A program made the position numbers and the translations under genes. This document shows positions 1 to 5,914 of a DNA stretch of 13,196 nt, piece by piece. Source of the DNA: a bacterium (lineage in GTDB: Bacteria; UBA9089; UBA9088); contig JBFLYE010000172.1 in NCBI GenBank assembly GCA_040756715.1, forward strand, positions 1 through 13,196. The letters are read 5' to 3'. Numbering within the stretch: position 1 is the first letter of the stretch; every line of letters starts with the position of its first letter. The notes under the pieces are model-generated. The model worked only from the letters and a program-made list of their open reading frames with translations. It was not told the origin of the DNA and searched no databases.

Positions 1-132
1 CAACAGTAAATTTTAAATTGCAAATTTTAAATTGTAAATTTAAAGAGGTAAAAAATAATATCATAAAAATTCATCACTCTCTCAATTTGCAATTTACAAT
101 TTGCAATTGTTTAGCTTTAGCTAAACACGTAC
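1..132. repeat. AT-rich palindromic intergenic element (right part)
   Basis: This non-coding stretch holds two heptamer arrays in opposite sense. At 9-36 units AATTTTA and AATTGCA alternate; at 83-110 there are four units of the CAATTTG type. They can pair as the arms of an imperfect hairpin. The stretch ends in TAAACACGTAC (122-132), which recurs in inverted or related form at other intergenic sites in the window (1913-2002, 9537-9704, 13100-13110). The left end probably lies outside the window. I see no ORF here. That this is a mobile, MITE-like element is inference; the repeats themselves are seen directly. Confidence 0.7.
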
Positions 133-178
133 TATTCCGTGAAGAGCCATAAATTTTCTTAAGTTCCACATTTAAAGG

Positions 179-208
179 TTTACAAATTTGCCAAAGTTCA
201 GTTATAAT
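179..208 (+). promoter_or_regulatory. sigma70-type promoter, probably leaderless, for the lipoprotein operon
   Basis: The -35 is TTTACA (179-184) and the -10 is TATAAT (203-208), with an 18-bp spacer. The -10 ends six bases before the ATG at 215, so transcription should begin at or next to the A of the start codon. No Shine-Dalgarno sequence precedes that ATG. The 12 bases AATTTTTTTATG that join the -10 to the start codon are identical at rplV (5906-5917). Confidence 0.6.
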
Positions 209-214
209 TTTTTT

Positions 215-673
215 ATGAGGATATTTCTTCTTGGACTCTTTTTAGTTGGATGTGCCGAGCAAAAAAAGGCATGGATTCCCATTTTAGCCTCTCAAAAATG
301 GTATCAGGATATCGCCGGGAAGGAAAAGAGATTAACGGGAAAAATATATGATAAAGGAATAACAAGGTGGATTATAAAGGGCGATATTAAGGCAGAAAAA
401 GGGGTAATTCAAGAAAAAGCATTGGAGTATAAAAAGGGTGAGGAATACAACAGGTTTCTCTTTGAGACAGGCGTTGTTATCTACGACCTCTACCTTGGCG
501 ATTTTTGGGAAGAGGAGAGACTGGAAAAAATCATTGGTCTTGACAAGGAAGCAAAAGCCCTTTCTTCTAAAAAATTTGAGATAATTGGAAAGGAGAGAAT
601 ATTTTTTGTTGAGGAAGGAGGAAAGAAGATAAAAAAAAGGGAGTTTATTCCAGGAATGATAAGGCAGAAATGA
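215..673 (+). CDS. predicted lipoprotein, function unknown
   Basis: The product is 152 residues. I chose ATG 215 over the in-frame TTG at 188 because it gives a compact lipoprotein signal, MRIFLLGLFLVGC, with lipobox L10-V-G-C13, and because the -10 TATAAT lies inside the longer version. After lipidation at Cys13 the mature protein should be anchored in a membrane and face the periplasm. The rest is charged and lysine/glutamate-rich, with no further transmembrane segment and no family I recognise. Its stop overlaps the next start as ATGA, so it is translationally coupled to the MogA-like gene. The third gene of the block is an outer-membrane barrel, so an envelope role is plausible but unproven. 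The lipobox is seen; the function is unknown. Confidence 0.75.
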   Translation: MRIFLLGLFLVGCAEQKKAWIPILASQKWYQDIAGKEKRLTGKIYDKGITRWIIKGDIKAEKGVIQEKALEYKKGEEYNRFLFETGVVIYDLYLGDFWEEERLEKIIGLDKEAKALSSKKFEIIGKERIFFVEEGGKKIKKREFIPGMIRQK

Positions 674-1140
674 AGGTGGGAATTCTTACAATTAGCGATA
701 AGTGTGCAAGGGGGGAGAGGGAGGATAAAACAAAGGATGCCATAAAGGAGGTTTTGGGAATCTCTGATTTTGAATATAGGCTTGTTCCCGATAAATATGG
801 AGATATAAGGTCTGCATTAAATGAGATGTCTTTGTCTTGTGAGCTTATCCTTACAAATGGGGGAACAGGCCTTTCTCCTTCCGATATAACACCAGAGGCA
901 ACCGCATCTATACTTGATCGGGAAATACCTGGCATTCCAGAGGCAATGAGGAGCGCTGGGATAAAGCATACACCAAATTCTATGCTTTCAAGGGCAAAGG
1001 CTGGAATAAGAGGAAGGGCTTTAATCATAAACCTTCCTGGTTCACCAAAGGGTGCATCTGAATGTTTGTCTTCTATTCTTCCCATAATCCCACATGCCAT
1101 TTCCCTTATAAAAGGAGAGGTAAAAGAATGCGGCAGATAA
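670..1140 (+). CDS. mogA: MogA/MoaB-family molybdopterin adenylyltransferase
   Basis: The product is 156 residues, a usual length for a single-domain MogA/MoaB protein. These enzymes adenylate molybdopterin with ATP in the cytoplasm, ahead of molybdenum insertion. The N-terminus has the strand GILTISD (4-10). The nucleotide/pterin-binding segment is LTNGGTGLSPSDITPEAT (61-78), followed by SRAKAGIRGRALIINLPG. Asp41 (in LVPDK) and Asp72 (in SPSD) match the two aspartates known to matter in E. coli MogA. The gene overlaps the lipoprotein stop by ATGA, and the next gene starts inside its 3' end. No other molybdenum-cofactor gene is in the window, so whether it acts as MogA or as the related MoaB cannot be settled here. 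The family call is firm; the exact symbol is less so. Confidence 0.85.
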   Translation: MKVGILTISDKCARGEREDKTKDAIKEVLGISDFEYRLVPDKYGDIRSALNEMSLSCELILTNGGTGLSPSDITPEATASILDREIPGIPEAMRSAGIKHTPNSMLSRAKAGIRGRALIINLPGSPKGASECLSSILPIIPHAISLIKGEVKECGR

Positions 1141-1913
1141 TGAGAGCACTAGAGCACCAAAGCAGCCTACTAGCACCAGTGAAAAACCCTTCCATATTTA
1201 GCCGAAAACCTCTTGTATTTTTATTGCTATTTCTTTCATCTAATGTTTTTGCTGAATTTACCCTTCCATCTGCGGGAGCAAAGCCACAGGGTTTGGGTAA
1301 TGCCTTTATTGGGCTTTCAGATAGCCCTTATGCTATGGTTTTTAACCCAGCAGGGCTTGCTTCTATTACATCTTATGAGCTTTCATTTTCATATACAGGG
1401 TCTGATTCCTCCTATGATTTTTTAGGGCTAACCTTGCCAGAGAAGATGAAGGGAAATTGTGGATTTGCTGTTTTAAGCAGAGAAAATAAGGCATTCTATT
1501 TTTCCTATGGAAAGTTTTTAAAGATAAGAAATAAAAGCATTTCAGCGGGAACATCTATAAAGCTCTTTAAATCAAAGGATGATGGAAAAGGCTTAGGTAT
1601 TGACACTGGAATTCTTTATTCTTTAAGGGATAATCTTACATTTGGCTTTGTTTTGGGAAATCTCTTTCGGGATAATTTTGGATATGGATTTGGCTTAAGC
1701 TTTAAGATTAAAAGCTATCTTTTCACACTAGATTTAAAGGAAAGGGAAAAATCAAGCCTCTATTTTGGGTTAGAGAAGAAAATGAAGGAATTTCTTGTAA
1801 GGGGAGGGATTGATGATAAAAGCCTCGCTTTAGGGATTTCTCGTTGTTTTTCTGGTATTGATATAGATCTTTCAATCTCTCCCTTTATTCTCTCGGCTGG
1901 GTTTGAATATTAG
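1128..1913 (+). CDS. predicted outer-membrane beta-barrel, PorV/UPF0164-like
   Basis: From ATG 1128 the product is 261 residues. That start has AGGAGAGG at 1113-1120, seven bases upstream, and overlaps mogA by 13 bases. An in-frame ATG at 1062 would overlap mogA by 79 bases and lacks this site; a GTG at 1179 would give a tidier signal peptide but has no ribosome-binding site. A hydrophobic core at about 28-41 ends in NVFA|EF, a Sec signal peptidase site. The mature start, with GAKPQGLGNAFIGLSDS and then FNPAGLASI, is the hallmark of PorV/UPF0164-type barrels. The rest consists of alternating amphipathic strands, and the protein ends in an aromatic residue (GFEY) as barrels do. PorV relatives serve type IX secretion in Bacteroidetes, but the family is broader and nothing here shows secretion. 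The n-region of the signal, about 27 residues, is unusually long. Confidence 0.7.
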   Translation: MRQIMRALEHQSSLLAPVKNPSIFSRKPLVFLLLFLSSNVFAEFTLPSAGAKPQGLGNAFIGLSDSPYAMVFNPAGLASITSYELSFSYTGSDSSYDFLGLTLPEKMKGNCGFAVLSRENKAFYFSYGKFLKIRNKSISAGTSIKLFKSKDDGKGLGIDTGILYSLRDNLTFGFVLGNLFRDNFGYGFGLSFKIKSYLFTLDLKEREKSSLYFGLEKKMKEFLVRGGIDDKSLALGISRCFSGIDIDLSISPFILSAGFEY

Positions 1914-2002
1914 TACGTGTTTAGCTAAAATTTCCTCCTTTGTCCTTTCGGATTTGGCGCTTTTTTTAACTTCCTTTCTTCTTCTCGTCTATAAACACAT
2001 AC
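1913..2002. repeat. 90-bp intergenic element with inverted ends
   Basis: The left end is GTACGTGTTTA (1913-1923, starting on the last base of the upstream TAG stop). The right end is TAAACACATAC (1992-2002). These are near-perfect inverted 11-mers and match the ends of other elements in the window. The interior is pyrimidine-rich with runs of T and has no ORF or heptamer array. The left end also belongs to a 19-bp perfect inverted repeat with 116-134. It could act as a terminator region or be a miniature element; the sequence does not decide. Confidence 0.55.
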
Positions 2003-2014
2003 AAAAAATAATGG

Positions 2015-2044
2015 TTACCAAAATGGGTATTTTTTTACTATAAT
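2015..2044 (+). promoter_or_regulatory. probable sigma70-type promoter for glnA
   Basis: The -10 is TATAAT (2039-2044). The best -35 is TTACCA (2015-2020), four of six consensus bases, with an 18-bp spacer. Transcription would start near 2051, leaving a leader of about 25 bases that holds the GGAGG ribosome-binding site at 2066-2070. No operator for a nitrogen regulator is recognisable. Confidence 0.5.
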
Positions 2045-2075
2045 AAATATAGAAATTTAAAAATTGGAGGAAAAA

Positions 2076-3401
2076 ATGAAGAGAGAAGAAGATATTCTTA
2101 AATTAGTAAAAGAAAACAATGTAAAGTTTATCCGCCTATGGTTCACAGATATATTGGGTCAGCTAAAGAGCTTTGCCATAACCGACAAAGAACTTGAGGG
2201 TGCATTGGAGCATGGGATGGGTTTTGATGGCTCATCCATTACCGGCTATCAAGATATTGAGGAGAGTGATATGGTAGCAATGCCAGATATAGAAACATTC
2301 CAATTGCTTCCTTGGACACCAGAGGAGCATCCGGTTGCCAGGATGTTCTGTGATGTGAAGACCCCAGGTGGCAAAGATTATGAGGGAGACCCAAGGTATG
2401 TTCTAAAGAGGGCATTGCAAAGGGCAAAAGATATGGGCTTTGACCATTATTATCTAGGGCCAGAGCTTGAGTATTTCTATTTTAACTCATCTGATGCCAC
2501 CGAGGTGCTTGATAAGGGAGGCTATTTTGACCTAACCACTCTGGACGCTGGAAGTGATTTAAGGAGAGAAACCATCCTTGCCTTAGAGGCAATGGGAATT
2601 CATATTGAATATAGCCACCATGAGGTAGGTCAAAGCCAGCATGAGATTGATATGAGGTATTGCGATGCCCTGCAGATGGCAGACAATGTGATGACCTATC
2701 GCTTGGTGGTTAAAGAAATTGCCCAAAAATATGGTGTTTATGCCACATTTATGCCTAAACCTATATTTGGTCAGAGTGGTTCAGGAATGCATACCCATCA
2801 ATCCCTTTTTAAAGGCGAAAACAATGCCTTTTTTGATAAAAATGATAAATACCATTTAAGCGAAACTGCTAAGAAATTCATTGCCGGGCAATTAAAGCAT
2901 GCCAAGGAGATGTCGGCTGTCTTTGCCCAGTGGGTAAATTCTTACAAAAGGCTTGTCCCTGGCTATGAAGCACCTGTCTATATTGCCTGGAGCAATCGCA
3001 ATCGCTCAGCCTTGATAAGAATTCCGGTCTATCACCCAGGAAAGGAATATGCTACACGGGCAGAGTTAAGGTGTCCAGACCCAGCTTGTAATCCCTACCT
3101 TACCTTTGCGGTGATGCTTCAGGCTGGTTTGGATGGAATAGAAAAGGGCTATGAATTAGAAGAGGCTATGGAGAAAAATCTCTATGATTTAACAGAGGAG
3201 GAAAGAAAAAAAATGGGGATTGAATCTTTACCAGGAAGCTTAGGAGAGGCAGTAGCAATTGCCGAAGAAAGCGAGTTAATAAAAAAGACGCTGGGAAACC
3301 ATGTCTTTCCCAGATTTATTGAGCTAAAGAAAAAGGAATGGGAGGAATACAGGATTCAGGTAACCCAATATGAGCTTGAAAAATATCTTTCTATTCTATA
3401 G
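2076..3401 (+). CDS. glnA: glutamine synthetase, type I
   Basis: This cytoplasmic dodecameric enzyme makes glutamine from glutamate, ammonia and ATP. The product is 441 residues from ATG 2076, which has GGAGG five bases upstream; the TTG at 2064 lies across that site. Signature segments in order are FDGSSITGY (50-58), the metal-binding GPELEYFYF (128-136), GQSQHEIDMRY (185-195), FGQSGSGMHTHQS (231-243), the active-site stretch VPGYEAP (294-300), NRNRSALIRIP (307-317) and LRCPDPACNPYL (331-342). The length and absence of the roughly 25-residue insertion fit the GSI-alpha group, although NLYDLT (368-373) resembles the adenylylated-tyrosine segment of GSI-beta, with Tyr370. The Arg of the FxRIEESD segment of Bacillus-type enzymes (Arg62) is Asp60 here. 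It is a single-gene unit, convergent with the YchF-like gene. Confidence 0.97.
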   Translation: MKREEDILKLVKENNVKFIRLWFTDILGQLKSFAITDKELEGALEHGMGFDGSSITGYQDIEESDMVAMPDIETFQLLPWTPEEHPVARMFCDVKTPGGKDYEGDPRYVLKRALQRAKDMGFDHYYLGPELEYFYFNSSDATEVLDKGGYFDLTTLDAGSDLRRETILALEAMGIHIEYSHHEVGQSQHEIDMRYCDALQMADNVMTYRLVVKEIAQKYGVYATFMPKPIFGQSGSGMHTHQSLFKGENNAFFDKNDKYHLSETAKKFIAGQLKHAKEMSAVFAQWVNSYKRLVPGYEAPVYIAWSNRNRSALIRIPVYHPGKEYATRAELRCPDPACNPYLTFAVMLQAGLDGIEKGYELEEAMEKNLYDLTEEERKKMGIESLPGSLGEAVAIAEESELIKKTLGNHVFPRFIELKKKEWEEYRIQVTQYELEKYLSIL

Positions 3402-3459
3402 CTTATATTTAGCTGTTGATTTTTTGAGTTTTTATTATGGCTAAAAGCTAAACAACTAC
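3402..3459. repeat. convergent intergenic spacer with small inverted repeat
   Basis: This 54-bp gap between two converging genes (with the last bases of the minus-strand gene) holds TTTAGCT (3408-3414) and AGCTAAA (3446-3452), a 7-bp dyad with a 31-base loop. On the minus strand TTGTTTAGCT follows the TAG stop of the YchF-like gene and resembles GTGTTTAGCT after the TAG at 1911. A T-rich stretch (TTTTTTGAGTTTTT) lies in the loop. It may terminate both transcripts, but no classical GC-rich hairpin plus T-run is present. Confidence 0.35.
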
Positions 3460-4454
3460 ACATTAAACCTAAACTCAATAATATCGCCATCAGCTACGAT
3501 ATAGTCCTTCCCCTCTAATCTAATAAGCCCCTTTTCTTTAAGATGTGCCATTGAGCCTTTGTTTTCAAGAAAATCTTTGTAAGAAACAACCGATGCCCTG
3601 ATAAATCCCCTTTCCATGTCTGAATGAATCTTGCCTGCGGCTTTTAGGGCATTTGTTCCCTTTTTGATTGGCCATAGCCTTACCTCATCCTTTCCAATGG
3701 TAAAAAAGGAGATTAAAGAAAGGCTTGTATAAATTGTTTTTATTAGATTGGGCAGACCAGATTCTTTAATCCCTAGCTCATTGAGAAAGAGAGGTCTTTC
3801 ATCTTCCTCTAATTCAGCTACCTCCATTTCAAGCTTACCAGAAAGAATAACACATTGTTCATTGTTTTCTCTTGCATATTCTTTTAATTCCTCGTCCTTT
3901 CTTTGTTCGTCAATGTTGCCTATAAGGACAATAGGCTTATCGCTTAAGAACTGATAGGAGGAAAGATACCTTCTTTCATCGTCGGTTAACCCAATTCTTC
4001 TAAGGGGGATTTCTTTAGAAAGGCTATCCCTACACCTTTCAATAATAGCCTTCTCTTTTTCCTCCTCTTGTCTCATCTTTCTTCCCTTGGAAGCTAAATT
4101 TGCTATTCTTTTCTCTGCTATGAAAAGGTCAGAAAGGATAAATTCTTGTAAGATTGTCTTTATCTCTTTTATTGGTTCTATTGGCTCACAGAAGCATCTT
4201 ATCACAATAGCTATTGCATCTATATTGGCTAGATCAAGGATTTTTGTTCCAGTTTTAATGGAATGGGTATCGATAAATTCCATCTCAGAGGAGACCCTTT
4301 TTTTCTCCGGATATAGACGATGAAGACAATCAAGCCTTTCGTCTAAAATTTTGACCACGCCGATATTCCTTCCCTTTGCCTTTAATGATGTTAAGGCATT
4401 AAAGATGGTTGTCTTACCAGAAAGAGGAAGACCAATCAGGGCTACTTTTATCAT
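3456..4454 (-). CDS. divergent YchF/OLA1-family P-loop protein with C-terminal TGS-type domain
   Basis: The product is 332 residues from ATG 4454; a TTG at 4460 would add two residues. YchF/OLA1 proteins are ribosome-associated ATPases of the Obg group. The P-loop is GLPLSGKTT (8-16). The base-recognition motif is NIDE (180-183), matching the NxxE form that gives this family its ATP preference. A charged helical stretch at about 110-150 fits the family's coiled coil. The last 85 residues match the YchF C-terminal domain, with RLWPIKKGTNALKAAGKIHS, ERGFIRASVVSY and a closing LEGKDYIVADGDIIEFRFNV. Two parts depart from the family. The switch I segment between FNALT and NIGVV is cut to seven residues. 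The G3 motif, normally D-I-A-G, is D62-T-H-S. ATP turnover may be altered. I withhold the symbol because of these changes. Confidence 0.85.
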   Translation of the reverse strand: MIKVALIGLPLSGKTTIFNALTSLKAKGRNIGVVKILDERLDCLHRLYPEKKRVSSEMEFIDTHSIKTGTKILDLANIDAIAIVIRCFCEPIEPIKEIKTILQEFILSDLFIAEKRIANLASKGRKMRQEEEKEKAIIERCRDSLSKEIPLRRIGLTDDERRYLSSYQFLSDKPIVLIGNIDEQRKDEELKEYARENNEQCVILSGKLEMEVAELEEDERPLFLNELGIKESGLPNLIKTIYTSLSLISFFTIGKDEVRLWPIKKGTNALKAAGKIHSDMERGFIRASVVSYKDFLENKGSMAHLKEKGLIRLEGKDYIVADGDIIEFRFNV

Positions 4455-4483
4455 TGACAAAACAATTTATCTCTTTCTATACT
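4454..4483 (+). promoter_or_regulatory. sigma70-type promoter of tRNA-Gly
   Basis: The -35 is a perfect TTGACA (4454-4459) and the -10 is TATACT (4478-4483), with an 18-bp spacer. Transcription should start near 4490, just before the tRNA 5' end at 4493. The -35 overlaps the start codon of the oppositely oriented YchF-like gene. Confidence 0.75.
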
Positions 4484-4492
4484 TTCTAATGT

Positions 4493-4564
4493 GCGGCCGT
4501 AATTTAGTGGTAGAATGCAAGCTTCCCAAGCTTGACGTCGTGGGTTCAAATCCCATCGGCCGCT
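4493..4564 (+). tRNA. tRNA-Gly(CCC)
   Basis: The 72-nt cloverleaf is complete. The acceptor stem pairs GCGGCCG (4493-4499) with CGGCCGC (4557-4563), and the discriminator is T4564. The anticodon stem-loop is CAAGC-TTCCCAA-GCTTG, giving anticodon CCC, which reads GGG. The T-arm is GTGGG-TTCAAAT-CCCAT, one end closed by a G-T pair. CCA is not encoded. The last 21 bases are repeated exactly at 4700-4720. Confidence 0.95.
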
Positions 4565-4598
4565 TAAGCGAAATTACACTAGATTTTAGTAGCAAGGA

Positions 4599-4713
4599 GA
4601 TGGGATTTGAAGCCCGAGCAAAGCGAGGGCCGGGAACGAAGGATTTTGTTAGGCAAAAAAGGAGCAAGTGCGATCTTTTTTGCATTAGAAAATCCTTTCG
4701 TTCAAATCCCATC
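4599..4713. other. structured palindromic element next to tRNA-Gly (potential three-way junction)
   Basis: An outer stem of 13 bp pairs GATGGGATTTGAA (4599-4611) with its exact complement at 4701-4713. Inside, immediately abutting, is a small hairpin at 4612-4630: GCCC/GGGC, a tandem G-A/A-G mismatch, GC/GC and an AAA loop. Next comes a long hairpin at 4637-4700, with CGAAGGATTTT against AAAATCCTTTCG (one bulged T), a symmetric 5x5 internal loop and GCAAAAAAG/CTTTTTTGC. Together these form a three-way junction. The outer 3' strand lies within the duplicated tRNA-Gly 3' end. It could be a mobile palindromic repeat or a small structured RNA. No promoter of its own is obvious; readthrough from the tRNA promoter could transcribe it. 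Confidence 0.6.
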
Positions 4714-4720
4714 GGCCGCT
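4700..4720 (+). repeat. direct repeat of the tRNA-Gly 3' end (att-like)
   Basis: These 21 bases are identical to 4544-4564, the T-loop and 3' acceptor strand of tRNA-Gly, and lie 156 bp downstream. A tRNA 3'-end duplication of this kind is what tRNA-targeting integrases leave behind. Here the interval is far too small to hold an integrase, so it could be a remnant or a different insertion mechanism. Confidence 0.8.
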
Positions 4721-4728
4721 ATTTGATT

Positions 4729-4756
4729 GCGGAATGCGGATTTCGGAATGCGGAAT
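4729..4756. repeat. four-unit heptamer array
   Basis: Four tandem 7-base units of the type GCGGAAT (variants GCGGATT and TCGGAAT) occupy 28 bases. CGGAATGCGGA occurs twice, 14 bases apart. The base composition is richer in G than in the other arrays, but the 4 x 7 design is the same. Confidence 0.75.
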
Positions 4757-4779
4757 AATTATCAACAATGAAAATTTTA

Positions 4780-4864
4780 TGCCGAAGAAGGGAGTTGAAC
4801 CCTTATGGAGGAAACCTCCACGGGATTTTGAGTCCCGCGCGTCTGCCAATTCCGCCACTTCGGC
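4780..4864 (-). tRNA. tRNA-Leu(CAA)
   Basis: The 85-nt class II tRNA reads on the minus strand. The acceptor stem pairs GCCGAAG with CTTCGGC, and the discriminator is A (complement of T4780). The anticodon stem-loop is CGGGA-CTCAAAA-TCCCG, giving anticodon CAA, which reads UUG. A long variable arm, TGGAGGTTTCCTCCA, is typical of leucine tRNAs. The T-arm is AAGGG-TTCAACT-CCCTT. CCA is not encoded. Confidence 0.95.
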
Positions 4865-4872
4865 TTTTTTAT

Positions 4873-4902
4873 ATTATAAAAGGGAGGTAAGGTAAATGGC
4901 AA
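4873..4902 (-). promoter_or_regulatory. sigma70-type promoter of tRNA-Leu, overlapping the ilvC start
   Basis: Read on the minus strand, the -35 is TTGCCA (4902-4897) and the -10 is TATAAT (4878-4873), with an 18-bp spacer. Transcription should start near 4866, just before the tRNA 5' end at 4864. The -35 covers the ATG of ilvC and the spacer covers its ribosome-binding site, so initiation of the two divergent genes could interfere. Confidence 0.65.
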
Positions 4903-5882
4903 CAATTTATTATGAAGCCGATGCAGACCTAAGTCTGCTTAAGGGAAAGAAGGTAGCCATAATTGGCTATGGTGCACAGGGTCATGCTCAGGCTCAGAAT
5001 CTTAAAGATTCTGGAATAGAGGTTATTATAGGCAACCGGGAAGGGAAAAGCTTTGAGAAAGCAAAGGCTGATGGATTTTCTCCTCTATCAGTAAGAGAGG
5101 CAGCAGCCAAAGCTGATTACATCCAGCTTTTGGTTCCTGATCAAATCGCACCAAAGGTCTATAAGGAGGAGATTGAGGAAAATCTAAAAGGAGGAAAGAT
5201 ACTTGGATTTTCCCATGGATTTAACATCCATTTTGGACAGATCATTCCTCCAAAAAATATAGATGTGGTAATGATTGCTCCCAAGGGGCCTGGTGCCTTT
5301 GTTAGAAAGGTATTTCAAGATGGAGGTGGCGTTCCCTGCCTGGTTGCTGTTTATCAGGATGCCTCAGGAAAGGCAAAGGATTATGCCTTAAGCTATGGAA
5401 AAGCAATCGGTGGAACAAAGGCGGGAATTATTGAGACAACATTTCTTGAGGAAACAGAGACCGACCTGTTTGGAGAGCAGGTTGTTCTATGCGGTGGTGT
5501 CTCTGAGCTTATCAGGGCAGGCTTTGACATTTTGGTTTCTGCTGGCTATCAGCCAGAGGTCGCCTACTTTGAGTGCTGCCATGAGCTGAAGCTCCTCGTT
5601 GACCTCATCCATACAAAGGGCATCTCGGGAATGAGGGAGGCAATTTCAGATACAGCAAAGTATGGCGATGTAACTAGGGGAAGGGTAGTAATCAATGAAG
5701 ATGTAAGGAGAAATATGACAAAGATTCTTGCCCAAATCCAAATAGGCTCTTTTGCCAAGGAATGGATCCTTGAAAATCAAGCAGGAAGACCTGTTTTTAA
5801 TGCCTTACTTTCGGCCGATAAAAACCATCTCATAGAGAAGGTGGGAGAAAAATTAAGAAAGATGATGCCATGGATTTCTTGA
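4896..5882 (+). CDS. ilvC: ketol-acid reductoisomerase, class I
   Basis: This enzyme converts acetolactate or acetohydroxybutyrate to the dihydroxy acid, the second step shared by valine, isoleucine and leucine synthesis, using NAD(P)H and Mg2+. The product is 328 residues, the usual class I length. The Rossmann motif is GYGAQGHA (24-31). The cofactor loop GNREGKSF (46-53) has the same short form as the Bacillus enzyme. The helical knotted domain carries the metal ligands D190 and E194 (ETDLFGEQ) and E226 and E230 (FECCHELK). The C-terminus closes with ENQAGRP and a KMMPWIS tail. The strong site GGGAGGT (4882-4888) sits seven bases before the ATG. leuC and leuD lie 1.9 kb downstream, but ilvB, ilvN and ilvD are not here. 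The stop at 5880-5882 lies within the rplV -35. Confidence 0.97.
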   Translation: MATIYYEADADLSLLKGKKVAIIGYGAQGHAQAQNLKDSGIEVIIGNREGKSFEKAKADGFSPLSVREAAAKADYIQLLVPDQIAPKVYKEEIEENLKGGKILGFSHGFNIHFGQIIPPKNIDVVMIAPKGPGAFVRKVFQDGGGVPCLVAVYQDASGKAKDYALSYGKAIGGTKAGIIETTFLEETETDLFGEQVVLCGGVSELIRAGFDILVSAGYQPEVAYFECCHELKLLVDLIHTKGISGMREAISDTAKYGDVTRGRVVINEDVRRNMTKILAQIQIGSFAKEWILENQAGRPVFNALLSADKNHLIEKVGEKLRKMMPWIS

Positions 5883-5908
5883 CAAAAAAGGAGGATAGAA
5901 ATTAGAAT
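5879..5908 (+). promoter_or_regulatory. sigma70-type promoter, probably leaderless, for the rplV operon
   Basis: The -35 is a perfect TTGACA (5879-5884) and the -10 is TAGAAT (5903-5908), with an 18-bp spacer. The -10 ends six bases before the rplV ATG at 5915, so the mRNA should begin at the start codon. AAGGAGGA (5888-5895) lies 19 bases from the ATG, inside the spacer, and would be absent from this transcript. The geometry is the same as at 179-208. Confidence 0.6.
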
Positions 5909-5914
5909 TTTTTT

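Noticed and set aside
1-110. Possible CRISPR array in the repeated AT-rich sequence
   Set aside because: The units are 7 bases long with no spacers of constant length between repeats; no cas gene is present.
188-214. TTG start at 188 for the lipoprotein
   Set aside because: The -10 TATAAT lies inside this extension, and ATG 215 yields a proper lipoprotein signal.
645-1100. 151-residue minus-strand ORF opposite mogA
   Set aside because: It lies fully antisense to a well-supported MogA/MoaB gene and its composition is that of a shadow frame.
1062-1127. Upstream ATG 1062 for the barrel protein
   Set aside because: It would overlap mogA by 79 bases and put about 50 residues ahead of the signal peptide core; ATG 1128 has the ribosome-binding site.
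4544-4720. Complete integrative element in tRNA-Gly
   Set aside because: The interval between the direct repeats is only 156 bp and holds no integrase; at most a remnant or a miniature element.
4467-4758. ORFs on both strands across the tRNA-Gly region (4351-4758 + and 4467-4712 -)
   Set aside because: They run through tRNA-Gly and the adjacent palindromic element; the minus-strand peptide is the familiar spurious translation of an antisense tRNA. Neither has a family match or a ribosome-binding site.
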